This document shows positions 36,723-46,461 of a DNA stretch of 64,000 bases, piece after piece; the first letter of the stretch is position 1; every line of letters begins with the position of its first letter. Source of the DNA: Diospyros lotus (Eukaryota > Streptophyta > Magnoliopsida > Ericales > Ebenaceae); NCBI RefSeq assembly GCF_014633365.1, contig NC_068348.1:12108311-12172310 (forward strand). Reading direction: 5' to 3'. A model generated the notes under the pieces. The model did no database searches. It was not told the origin of the DNA and was given only the letters and a program-made list of their open reading frames with translations. The position numbers and the translations under genes are program-made.

Positions 36723-38792
36723 TGTAACACCCCAATTTTCTTGAGCATGTTATAACTTAGGATTTCAGGAATATATAAAGTTTTCATAACACAATAGTTG
36801 TCACACATCACACAATATCCCAAAAATCCTAATTTTTACCTTCTCAGCTTAACAAACCCAATAATTGTATAGCTAAGATAGGTATTAAAATTTCAAATGC
36901 GAAATCTTGATCGAACCTGATATGGTTCACAACCATAATACTTTATCATAAAATTGTTCAAGATGTCTACAAAATATATTACATCATCTCTCGCAAATGA
37001 TAACTGAACATCTTAAACATATCCAAAATTACGTAGGTTCGCACATAAGCAAGAATATGCTAAACATACAACAGCAGGAAATTAAGCTTATTCTTCAGCT
37101 ACCTCCTTTCCCTTAGAGCCGCTCGTCGAACCTGGAACGTTTGAATATTCCAGACACATAGTCCAATTAGAAGATGAATCTTCTAGTGAGAAACTATAGA
37201 AACAGTTATATCGATGCATGATCAGGTATAAAATGTATGAGAAGATAAGGAGAACTACTTCGAGGTGCCTCTTGAACACGTCAGCCTCCTCCAACGAGAG
37301 CTTTCTCAATGGCGCACGCATAGCGCCTCTCGTGAGGTCCCTAACCATGTCACTTCGATCCAACCTCATAGAGCTCATGCAAGCACCACATTCGTTGTTC
37401 CTTATACTCACGGTCTTCCCCATGAGAGCTTTCTCGATGGCGCACGCATAGCGCCTCTCGGGGGATATCCAAATTTTACCCTCGGCCAACAACAAATAGG
37501 TACAATAGTATGGCCACTCGAATTTTATAAATGCAACAGTTAAAAAGCCAACAACATATATTTTTCAGAAAAGTATAGTTCATATATGCAACATGATTTT
37601 ACGTAAGAGAATAACAAGAGTCTATGTACAAGAACTTCACAAAATACGTCTCATGCAATAGAAGTATTTCATAAGAGAATAAAAAATAAGATTTGGAGTA
37701 TAGGAGTCTCATCTTGTTGGTTTATCTCTTCGACGGTATAATTTCACAGCAAATGGCCTAGGTTTCTGCAGAAAACACATGTTTTGGTAAACCTAACCTC
37801 AAATATTTGTACATAGAGTTGTCAGCCATCCGCCTTCACATGAGCTATTTCCGGCGCGTGTAACTCACGTTCTGCAGAGCAGAATTCGGACAACTTCATC
37901 CTATTTTCGTATTTCGGTCATAACTTCCTCATTTTAACTCCGATTCGACCCTCGTTTGAACCTACGCGACCCTCTCTTCCCCCTCTATAGGATTATAAAA
38001 AAAAAATCGAACTTACCTCGCTTTTTTCATGATTAATTTTGACTAATTCCGGCAAAGACCTGCAACTCCGACCAGGCTCGTTCTCTGCCGCTTTCTTCCC
38101 GTCTTCTTGCCGAACTTCCTTCTCTCTCTCTAGAGAAACCTTCTCCACTTAGAGTGCTTCACTCCTCAAAGCTCTCTTGAATGGTTTGAGAACAAACCAT
38201 GGTGCCTATTTATAGATTACTTGAACCAATCATATTATGCCAGTTGTTACAATCTTAGCCATGGACTCCAAAGACCCAAAGATATATTTGAATGGCTTTT
38301 GAAATCCAAAACTAGAATGGATTTAACTTTTGAAATCCAAGATAATTCCCTAACTTCTTCCAAATGACACTTTGGCCCTTATTTGAAGTCCTTAACTTTA
38401 ATATTTTACCACATAAGCTCTTAATTTTATCCTTATTTCGTTTGGATAATTCTCTAATTACAACTACACCCTCAAACATCAAAATTATCGAGATACTTAA
38501 AATCTCAAAATTACTCGATATGTACGATTTCCTGAAGCCCCTTACCATCATTCGGCTATTTTAGGCTACAATTTAGCTTAACCGAAAAAAACGTCTCTGA
38601 TTTAATTTCTTTCAGCATCATAAATCTCGCCTCGAGACGCTCGTCAAAAATATACTTTTGTCCTCAGGTATCTAAGCTCTAGGGCATTCCCTACGACTGA
38701 TTTGGTCACTTGTTGCCATTTCAAACATATTTTTCAGTATTTTAAACTCACTTAAAATACGTGGCATCTTCACGAAAATATGGGGTATTATA
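36723..38792 (-). repeat. Chromovirus 5' LTR, 2,070 bp
   Basis: Pairs with 29,708-31,858. Minus-strand TATA element at 38,207-38,215. Has a perfect 8-bp stem-loop at 37,168-37,185 and lacks about 70 bp and a 14-bp repeat present in the other LTR. Confidence 0.92.
37168..37185 (-). other. LTR stem-loop: TAGAAGAT/ATCTTCTA
   Basis: Perfect 8-bp stem with a GA loop. The partner LTR (near 30,153-30,170) has one mismatch in the same stem. Confidence 0.65.
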
Positions 38793-38821
38793 GATATTGA
38801 ATCCTATAAAAAAACACTACA
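38793..38821 (+). pseudogene. gag: Gypsy gag, last visible scrap (host H)
   Basis: 29 bp starting with the duplicated GATAT. Removing the chromovirus joins it in frame to the gag piece ending at 29,707. It ends at the LTR start TGTAATGACCC. No further gag is found downstream in the window. Confidence 0.6.
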
Positions 38822-40900
38822 TGTAATGACCCGTTAGGGGGTCTAGGCTTTTCTGGGTATTTTATTATGGGCTCAATTTTTCTTTAATTAATTGAGGATT
38901 GAAAATATATTTTATTTATTTATTTATGGAATAAAGTGTAAGTGGAAATAAGAATTTGGTGGCCCATCCAAATGGAATTAAAAAATGTGGGAAAAGTCCA
39001 AATGAATTGGGTCATTGAGATGTGTTTAGAATTTTAATTATATTATGAATGGGTCTAGGAGTTTTATTACTTAATGTCAATTTGATAATATTTTAAATGT
39101 GGGTCTAAGTATTTTAATATTTATGATAAACTGCTTTGATGGCATAGAAATAGTTTTGATTTTAAAATTTGATTTTATGGTTCATGTGATTGTGAAAATA
39201 AGTGTACGGGTCTAATTTTTAAGAATTGGAAAATAATGTAATGGGCCACAATTAATTAGTTAATGAGTCCATGGGTTTATCAAGTGGGCTATATAATTGT
39301 TGGATTGGTCTTGGGCCAATGATAAAGGAATTTAAATTTTTATGTGAATAAGGAAAAGAAGAATGAAAATGAGAATAAGTGTCAAATGTTAGAAATGCCC
39401 CAGAAAGTAGTTTGTTATCAGAAAAAGTAGGGGCAAATGAGTCTTTTGAAGGCTAGCATACAGAACTGGTGCGACAGCTCCTTTTCTTCTGCGCACTGTG
39501 GTTGTTTCCATTTTTGTGCTGATTTGCATATCTCCCTCTATTTCCCCCATTGTTCCATTACCTTCATCTTCTTCTCCATCCATTCTTCTTCGCTATCCTC
39601 TTCTTCTTTCTCCCATTGTTTGTTGCGTCTAGAGCTTCAATGGAGGATTCTTCATCAGGCAAGTTCCCTTCCTTGCACACTCTTTTACCTTCATTTCGTT
39701 CTTCCATTCGGGAGTTCTTTGATCATAAGAGTTATGCACTTGGATGTTCAGTGAACTAATATTCTTCTTCCTTCTCTGTAAATTTATTGTTCATACACAT
39801 ATATATACATATATACACTTAGTTATATATTTCCTTCTAAGCTAGCGTTGATTCATTCCAGATTTTCATTTCTTGCTATTGGGATTGTTTTCCCCAATCT
39901 TCTTTCGGAATGGTGTAGCCATAAGTATTGCTTGTTATATATATATGTATAAATCATTATCTACGTAAGTGAGTTATAGAATCATTTTGTAGTCATCCGA
40001 ATAGGCAATGGTTTATCCAAATGAGTTTTGAGAATCCATGTGAGTAACATTCGGATGAGTGTGTGTCTCATCTGGATATACATATATACCATCCGAATAT
40101 TACCCTCCAAGGATAGCCATATCCGGATAGTTCACCCTGACATCAACTTCAAGACCATTTTAGACCTCTATAAAGCCCGATTCTTTGAAAACTTAAAACA
40201 CAAAAGTTGTAGATATTTCTCTTTTCTTTCCATAGAATCTTTAATCATCTCAATCGGAGTTCAGACAAGAGAGATATTCCCAAAATAAAAAACACTATCG
40301 AACTGTATATTCCCTCTCGAATATAACGCAATAGCAGCAAACTTCAAGCCAAATTTATACCTCCATTAAACCCAAATCTTTGAAAACTAAAAAAATAAAT
40401 TTTTTATATATTCTTCTTGGATTTCCATATCATCTTGAATCATCTCAATCGGAGTTCGGACAAGAAAGTTATGCTCAAAATACGAAACCTTGTCGAAGCT
40501 GAATTTTTGAAATATGGTGCATTCGGATGTCTTAGCCCATATCCGAATATCTATCCGGATGCGCTATACTCACATTCTTGATTTCTAATATTCAGATGTA
40601 TCCCCCCACATCCAGATATCACTCACAATCACTTCAAGAGACATTCGAATATGCCTCCAACCATCCGAATATCACTCAATGCTCCTCCAACATATTCGAA
40701 TAGGCCATAACTAATTCGAATACACTTCCCCGTATTTGAATATATATGCTAAAGTCTGAATACCTTCTTTAATTTTCCAAAATACATATCAATGTCAATC
40801 TAGCATAATTATTAAATGAATCATTAAAGAGTTTTATGATTGGAAAAATAGCATATTAAATCTATATTACTCCTCAAATGGTGAATCAAGATTTAACATT
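38822..40900 (+). mobile_element. Large LTR fragment with ATCCGGAT repeats
   Basis: Starts TGTAATGACCCG at 38,822, preceded by 'ctaca'. A TATA-like element is at 39,290-39,297 (tatataat), then a T/C-rich leader-like stretch at 39,480-39,700. Contains a diverged two-copy repeat about 198 bp apart ('atctcaatcggagttc', near 40,244 and 40,442) and a set of ATCCGGAT-like palindromes (39,990-40,760). No LTR end, primer site or second copy was found, so the right boundary, near the Copia remnant, is uncertain. Confidence 0.6.
39990..40760. repeat. Dispersed ATCCGGAT-type palindrome array (second site)
   Basis: About 17 variants of ATCCGGAT/ATTCGAAT in two clusters (39,990-40,135 and 40,525-40,760). 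In the second cluster the spacing is again mostly about 20 or 32-33 bp, and a 'tcactcac' motif occurs in a long spacer, as in the denser array at 58,110-58,910. Confidence 0.75.
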
Positions 40901-41099
40901 AAATAGCATCTCCCAAAATTATTTATGTGTTATAATTTACATCTTGATCGTGGTAAATGTTATGAAGTAAGATATGTTGAATTATTTGATGATGGTAAAA
41001 TACCCGGTATGGGTAAATGGTGTCGAGAAGAGTTCTTCAATAGCGCAATCTGGAAGAGTCCAGAAGACCAAAACCTGAAAGGGCAAGGAGGATGTAGTT

Positions 41100-41706
41100 T
41101 ATCTCTACTGTGATAAATTAGGAAGTGTAGAGTAAGAAGAGTTCTACTCACGGCACTCCAGATATTTATGTTATTAGAATTAATCTATCCACTTCTGATC
41201 AGACCACATGGGTATTAGATACTGGATCTAATGCTCATATTTACACTTTTGTGTATGGGCTTAGGAGTACGAGGAGATTAATAATAGGAGAAGTGTACCT
41301 ACACGTGGCAAATGGATCAAAAGTTGTTCCATTAGTTGCAGGGACTTATTTATTAACATTGCCCATAGGGCTTGTATTGGAGTTACATAACTGTTACTAC
41401 AATCCTAGTTTGACTAGGAATATAATTTCTAATTCTTGTTTGACAAGGATAGATATTCATTTTTTTAAGGACAATAGTTGTTCGTTTTATAAAAATGAGT
41501 TATTTTATGGTAAAGCAACAGTACGTAATGGTTTGTATATCCTTGATGTTGATACTCCTATCAATAACATAAATATTAAGTGTCTTAAATCAGGTGATTT
41601 AAATAACACTTATTTATCGCATTATCGCCTTGGCCATATAAATGAGACTCGCACATCCAACTTGTATAAAGTTGGATATCTTAGCACATTTGATTATGAA
41701 TCATAA
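41100..41706 (+). pseudogene. pol: Copia protease and GAG-pre-integrase region
   Basis: Protease active site in TTWVLDTGSNAHIYT (DTG at 41,218-41,226), followed after a short gap by the 151-codon frame from 41,251 ending with the pre-integrase motif LSHYRLGHINETRTSNL. Plant Copia pol normally has this order. Gag and the 5' LTR are not found: upstream sequence loses similarity at about 41,000-41,100. Stops occur before the DTG and at 41,704. Confidence 0.85.
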
Positions 41707-42340
41707 GGTGCTTGTGAATCTTGTTTGCTTGGCAAAAAGACCAAGTCTCCTTTTAAAGTAAAGGGAGTGAAGGCCACAGAAGTGCTAGGGCTTGTGCACA
41801 CTAATGTGTGTGGGCCCATGTCCACGCAGGCTCGAGGTGGATATGTTTACTTCATAACCTTTATTGATGATATATCACGTTTTGGTTATGTGTATCTCAT
41901 GAGACACAAATCTGAGACTTTTGAAAAGTTCAAAGAATTCATATTTGAAGTAGAGAAACAAACTGAGAAACGTATCAAAGTATTTCAATCAGATCAATGT
42001 GGTGAATACTTGAACAGTGAGTTTCTAGATCATCTGAAGCAGAATGGGATTCTCCCACAATGAACTCCACCTGGAACACCAGAGATGAATGGTGTGTCTG
42101 AAAAGAGGGATAGGACATTATTGGACATGGTCTAGTCCATAATGAGTCGCACTGAACTCCCCATTTCATTTTGGGGATATGCACTCCTTACCGCGATCTT
42201 TATTTTCAACAGGGTTCCAAGTAAGTTAGTTACTCAGACTCTATATGAGATATGGAAAGGAAAGAAGCCAAATTTTCTTTCCTTAAGATTTGGAGTGGTA
42301 AAGCTTATGTCAAGCGTGTTGACAATAATAAGCTAAAACC
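41707..42340 (+). pseudogene. pol: Copia integrase
   Basis: Core motifs: VHTNVCGPMST (catalytic Asp replaced by Asn), FIDDISRFGYVYLM, and FQSDQCGEYLNSEF (second Asp kept). After a TGA at 42,061 the frame continues through GTPEMNGVSEKRDRTLLDMV (Glu kept), a TAG, then SIMSRTELPISFWGYALLTA. A frameshift follows near 42,290. Non-functional. Confidence 0.88.
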
Positions 42341-43200
42341 CAAATCGATAAGATGTTTGTTTGTGGGATATCCAAAGGAAACAAATGGACATTACTTTTA
42401 CCACCCATATGAACAAAAGGTGTTTTGTTGCCAAGCATGTGGTATTCCTTGAGAAGGAATTCTTAGATGTTGTGGCTAGCTGGAGGAATGTTGAGCACGA
42501 AGAGATTCGAGGCGAACCACAAACAAATACTCCCCTCCAGGAACCCGAGAAAGATCAAACACAAGATGTTGTGTTAACTCCCCAACCTTCTACACAAGAA
42601 CCTCGTAGGTCGATGATGGTTCGTCGCGAGCAAAAGAGATATGGATTTCTCATCTCGGCACATGGAGATGTGCTTCTAGCTATGAACGATGAGCCTACTA
42701 CCTATGATTAGGTAATGTCTGACATTGACTCTGGGTTATGGCAGATGGATGACAAAACAACTTTCCTTAAAGGAAACCTGGTCGAGGATGTGTATATGAC
42801 ACAACTGATGGTTTTGTTACCCATGAACATGTAAATAAGATTTGCAAGTTGCAAAGGTCCATTTATGGACTAAAGCAAGCATCCTGGAGTTGGAATCAAG
42901 TTTTGATGAAAAGATCAAAAGGTTTGATTTTTCACAAAAGGAAAGTTGATCCATGTGTTTACAAGAAGGTTAGTGGGAGCGTGGTGGTCCGTTTAGTCCT
43001 ATATGTGGACAATATATTGCTCATTGGGAATGGTGTTCCCATGTTGCAATTAGTTACGAGATGGCTTTCAGAATATTTCTCCATGAAGAATTAGGGAGAA
43101 GCAACCTATATTCTGGGAATAAGGATCTATAGAGATAGATTCAAAAGGTTGCTAGCACTCTCCCAAAGTGCGTACATTGACAAGGTGCTAAAAAGGTTTA
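42341..43200 (+). pseudogene. pol: Copia reverse transcriptase with internal deletion
   Basis: After the integrase C-terminal tail (FVGYPKETNGHYFYHP, then EEIRGEPQTN and PRRSMMVRREQKRYGF) the sequence jumps from the start of the RT domain (near 42,740) to its middle (DDKTTFLKGNLVEDVYM), so roughly 100-130 codons of RT are missing. Downstream blocks remain: IYGLKQASWSWNQVLMKRSK, and RLVLYVDNILLIGN, where the second Asp of the YVDD box is Asn. Stops near 42,709, 42,832 and 43,093. Confidence 0.85.
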
Positions 43201-43803
43201 GCATGAAAGATTCTAGGAGGGAAATCTTCCCATGTCACATGGAATACATCTTTCCAAGGCTATGTGTCCAATGACACAAGATGAGAGAGATAGGATGAAT
43301 CGAGCACCATATGCCTTGGCTATTGGCTCGATCATGTATGCAATGTTCTGTACAAGGCTTGATGTCGCATATGCTTTGAGCATATGTAGTAGATATCAAG
43401 CTGATCTAGGTGAGAAACACTAGATTGCAGTTAAGAACATCTTTAAGTACTTGAGAAGGATTAAAGAGATATTCTTGGTATATGGAGAAGGAGAGCATAT
43501 CATAAAGGGGTTTACGGATGCTAGTTTCCAATCCGACCATGATGATTTTAATCATATATAGTCAGGATTCATATTTTGCCTATATGGCGGGGCCATGAGT
43601 TAGAAGAATTCCAACAATAGATAGTGGCAGATTCAACAACTGAAGTTGAATACATAACAACTTTCGAACCAGCTAAGGAGGTTGTATGGATCCGTAAGTT
43701 CATTGATGAACTTAAAGTGGTGTCCAGCATTGTTGATCCAATAACAATTATTGGGACAACAATGGAGCCATCGCGTAAGCGAAGGAACCGCTGTCTCATC
43801 AAC
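43201..43803 (+). pseudogene. pol: Copia RNase H, first part
   Basis: Includes YALAIGSIMYAMFCTRLDVA, SICSRYQADLGEKH, KGFTDASFQSDHDD, and ADSTTEVEYITTFEPAKEVV. The frame is cut by a Gypsy solo LTR whose TSD TCAAC occupies 43,799-43,803. The remainder of RNase H is at 50,330-50,500. Several stops. Confidence 0.88.
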
Positions 43804-44895
43804 TGTAATATCCTTGATGAGTCATGATAAAAATTATCGATTAAGGGAATAATGGTATATGAAAATTTCCATAATTGCCCTTGAATGAAAGTGAAGGCAC
43901 ATAATATATAGGATGCCTTAAGAAGGGCAAAACGGTAATTTGGAGTCCCGTCCCATAAAAGGTAAATTATTTTTAGAGAAAATATTTATATTGGAGAATT
44001 GATTTTGGGAGAATTTAATTCTTGTCTAAATGCATAGGAAAATGAATGGAAAATGTGGAATTAAAATGGAAGCCAAGTAAGGTAGATTGGTGACACTTAG
44101 CAATATCTCATGGAAAGGGATTTAATTAAATATGGAAAATAAGAAATTGTTGGATTAAGTGTAAGTGGGACACTTCGCATGATCTTGTGAAGCAAGAGTA
44201 AGATTAAAGGAAATTGAAAAAGAAAAGAAAATTAGTCTCTCAAGTATTAAAAGAGAGTCATTATGGTGAGAATTAAAGAAACTCCTTATTAAATGGAAAT
44301 TAGTCATGTATTTATGTGGGAAAATGGTGGATTAAAATAAATGCAAAATAAAAGCGAATTATGTCTTCCAAGAGCAATTTAAATTAAATCAAAAAGAAAA
44401 AGATATTAGTCTCCATTAAATGCCTGAAAATTTATGGGATTTAAATTAAATGAAAAATGGAGAAAATGGTCAATCTTGAAATTAGTCAATATTTATTAAT
44501 TTTGAAAATTGGAGAACTATGGGAAATGGAGAATTGATCCAATGGTTGAGGATTTAGCTTGAAAAGGATCAAGATCTAATGGCTTCAATTGAGTCTTGAA
44601 AGTGGCATGGATTGCCAAATTTGCAAATTAAATAAATATCTAATAAGCCTAATAAAAGAATGGATGATGGAGATGTGGTCTCTAGTTTATCATCAAGGGT
44701 GGAGATTTAAGGAGACAAGATGGCAAGGATTGTGTTTCTCTAGACAGTAGAGATGGGTTCCCTTAAAATCAAAGGCTAAGATTAAGTTATCAAAAGCACA
44801 AGGATTGTGCTAGTTTCAAGGGTAGAGATTTATTCTTCAAAAGATTGATCAAGGGCTAGAAATTAGTCTTGAACTTGTGAGATGTCAAGACTTAA

Positions 44896-44903
44896 TATAT
44901 AAA
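44896..44903 (+). promoter_or_regulatory. TATA box of family B LTR (unit 1)
   Basis: TATATAAA followed by 'ggaagagaaatctc'. Repeated exactly 1,046 bp later. Confidence 0.6.
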
Positions 44904-45433
44904 GGAAGAGAAATCTCTAAGATGAGGTTTTGCTTAGTGGAAGAAATTAGAGAACAAATGAGAGTTCTCTTGTGAGCTTCCAAAGGAGAGAAAGGTAAGC
45001 CTTGATTTAAATCTCTTCTAGAAAGAAAGAGAGTCTTCATTCTCCTTTCATTTCTCTAGTCTTCAAGATCTTTAATGCTTTAAGAATATTTTTCTTAAGA
45101 TGGTTGAAAGCCAAAGAGAGAGTCTTGGCAAGTGAGGGTTTGAAGCTTCAAGGAAAAAGAGGTAAGGGATGACCCCAAGTGGTGGGATTTGCTTGCATTT
45201 GTAATTGTTCTGTATGAGTTTCATGTAATGGTCATATTTGCATGTTTTGTGTTCTAGTGGACTTATGGCTATATGGAGGACTAGTGATGAGGGAGGGGTT
45301 GGTTGGTGCCTTAACCTATGTGGTTATGAGGGACTGGAGGACTACCCATTATATGCATTGCATTTACGTTACATGTTTATTTCTCATGTTACATTTACTT
45401 TTGCATAGCACCCTTACTGAGGATTGGCTCATA

Positions 45434-45447
45434 AGGTCCTTTGACCT
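45434..45447 (+). other. LTR stem-loop: AGGTC/GACCT (unit 1)
   Basis: AGGTC-cttt-GACCT shortly after 'cttactgag', matching in place the stem-loops of the other LTRs. In unit 2 (49,261-49,274) the loop is tttt and the stem is kept. Confidence 0.55.
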
Positions 45448-45941
45448 CTATGTAGGTGGGGAATCTTCTAAAGGAAAGAGAGTTTTGGAAGGTTGAAGGA
45501 GATGGAGCAAGAAGAATGTATGTGTTGGTGTATGGTTTTGTGTACGATGTATTTGTTTTAGTTAAATATGTATGAATGCTTAATGTGGAAGAATGGTGGA
45601 AAACTTGGATGTTTTGGAAGGCATTTGAGGTGTATAAGCATTCTGGAAATTTTGGTTTAAAAAGAAAAAAAATAATATTTTTTTAAATTAAAAATGTCGT
45701 GGCAGCAAGCTGGGCGCGGCAGGCGCGACCACGCGCAGCAAACGCGCGCTGGCCGCCTGGTTTAGATGGTAAGGATTGTGTTTCTCTAGAGAGTAGAGAT
45801 GGGTTCCCTTAAAATCAAAGGCTAAGATTAAGTTATCAAAAGCATAAGGATTGTGCTAGTTTCAAGGGTAGGGATTTATTCTTCAAAAGATTGATCAAGG
45901 GGTAGAAATTAGTCTTGAACTTGTGAGATGTCAAGACTTAA

Positions 45942-45949
45942 TATATAAA
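45942..45949 (+). promoter_or_regulatory. TATA box of family B LTR (unit 2)
   Basis: TATATAAA, the duplicate of 44,896-44,903. This gives one LTR two core promoters. Confidence 0.6.
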
Positions 45950-46461
45950 GGAAGAGAAATCTCTAAGAGGAGGTTTTGCTTGGTGGAAGAAATTAGAGAA
46001 CAAATGAGAGTTCTCTTGTGAGCTTCCAAAGGAGAGAAAGGTAAGCCTTAATTTAAATCTCTTCTAGAAAGAAAGAGAGTCTTCATTTTCCTTTCATTTC
46101 TCTAGTCTTCAAGATCTTTAATGCTTTAAGAATATTTTTTTTAAGGTGGTTGAAAGCCAAAGAGAGAGTCTTGACAAGTAAGGGCTTGAAGCTTCAAGGA
46201 AAAAGAGGTAAGGGATGACCCCAAGTGGTGGGGTTTGCTTGCATTTGTAATTGTTTTGTATGAGTTGCACGTAATGGTCATATTTGTATGTTTTGTGTTC
46301 TAGTGTACCTATGGCCATATGGAGGACTAGTGATGAGGGAGGGGTTGGTTGGTGCCTTAACCTATGTGGTTATGAGGGACTGGAGGACTACCCATTATAT
46401 GCATTGCATTTACATTACATGTTTATTTCTCATGTTACATTTACTTTTCCATGGCACCCTT

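Larger units (their letters stand above)
29708..38792 (-). mobile_element. Chromovirus (Ty3/Gypsy, Tekay/Del-like) with two LTRs
   Basis: LTRs at 29,708-31,858 and 36,723-38,792, a primer site at 36,709-36,720, a polypurine tract at 31,859-31,876 and the 5-bp duplication GATAT (29,703-29,707 and 38,793-38,797) define a full element of 9,085 bp on the minus strand. The interior encodes, in order, gag, CCHC knuckles, protease, RT, RNase H, integrase and a C-terminal chromodomain-like segment, the order of plant chromoviruses. Multiple stops, frameshifts and lost catalytic residues show that it is dead. It is inserted in the gag of host H. Confidence 0.95.
44718..45763 (+). repeat. 1,046-bp tandem duplication, unit 1
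   Basis: Starts 'agatggcaaggattgtg' and repeats from 45,764. The unit carries the TATA box (44,896), the stem-loop (45,434-45,447), an A-rich tract and the GC-rich block (45,707-45,755), that is, most of the promoter and transcribed part of the LTR. Confidence 0.88.
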
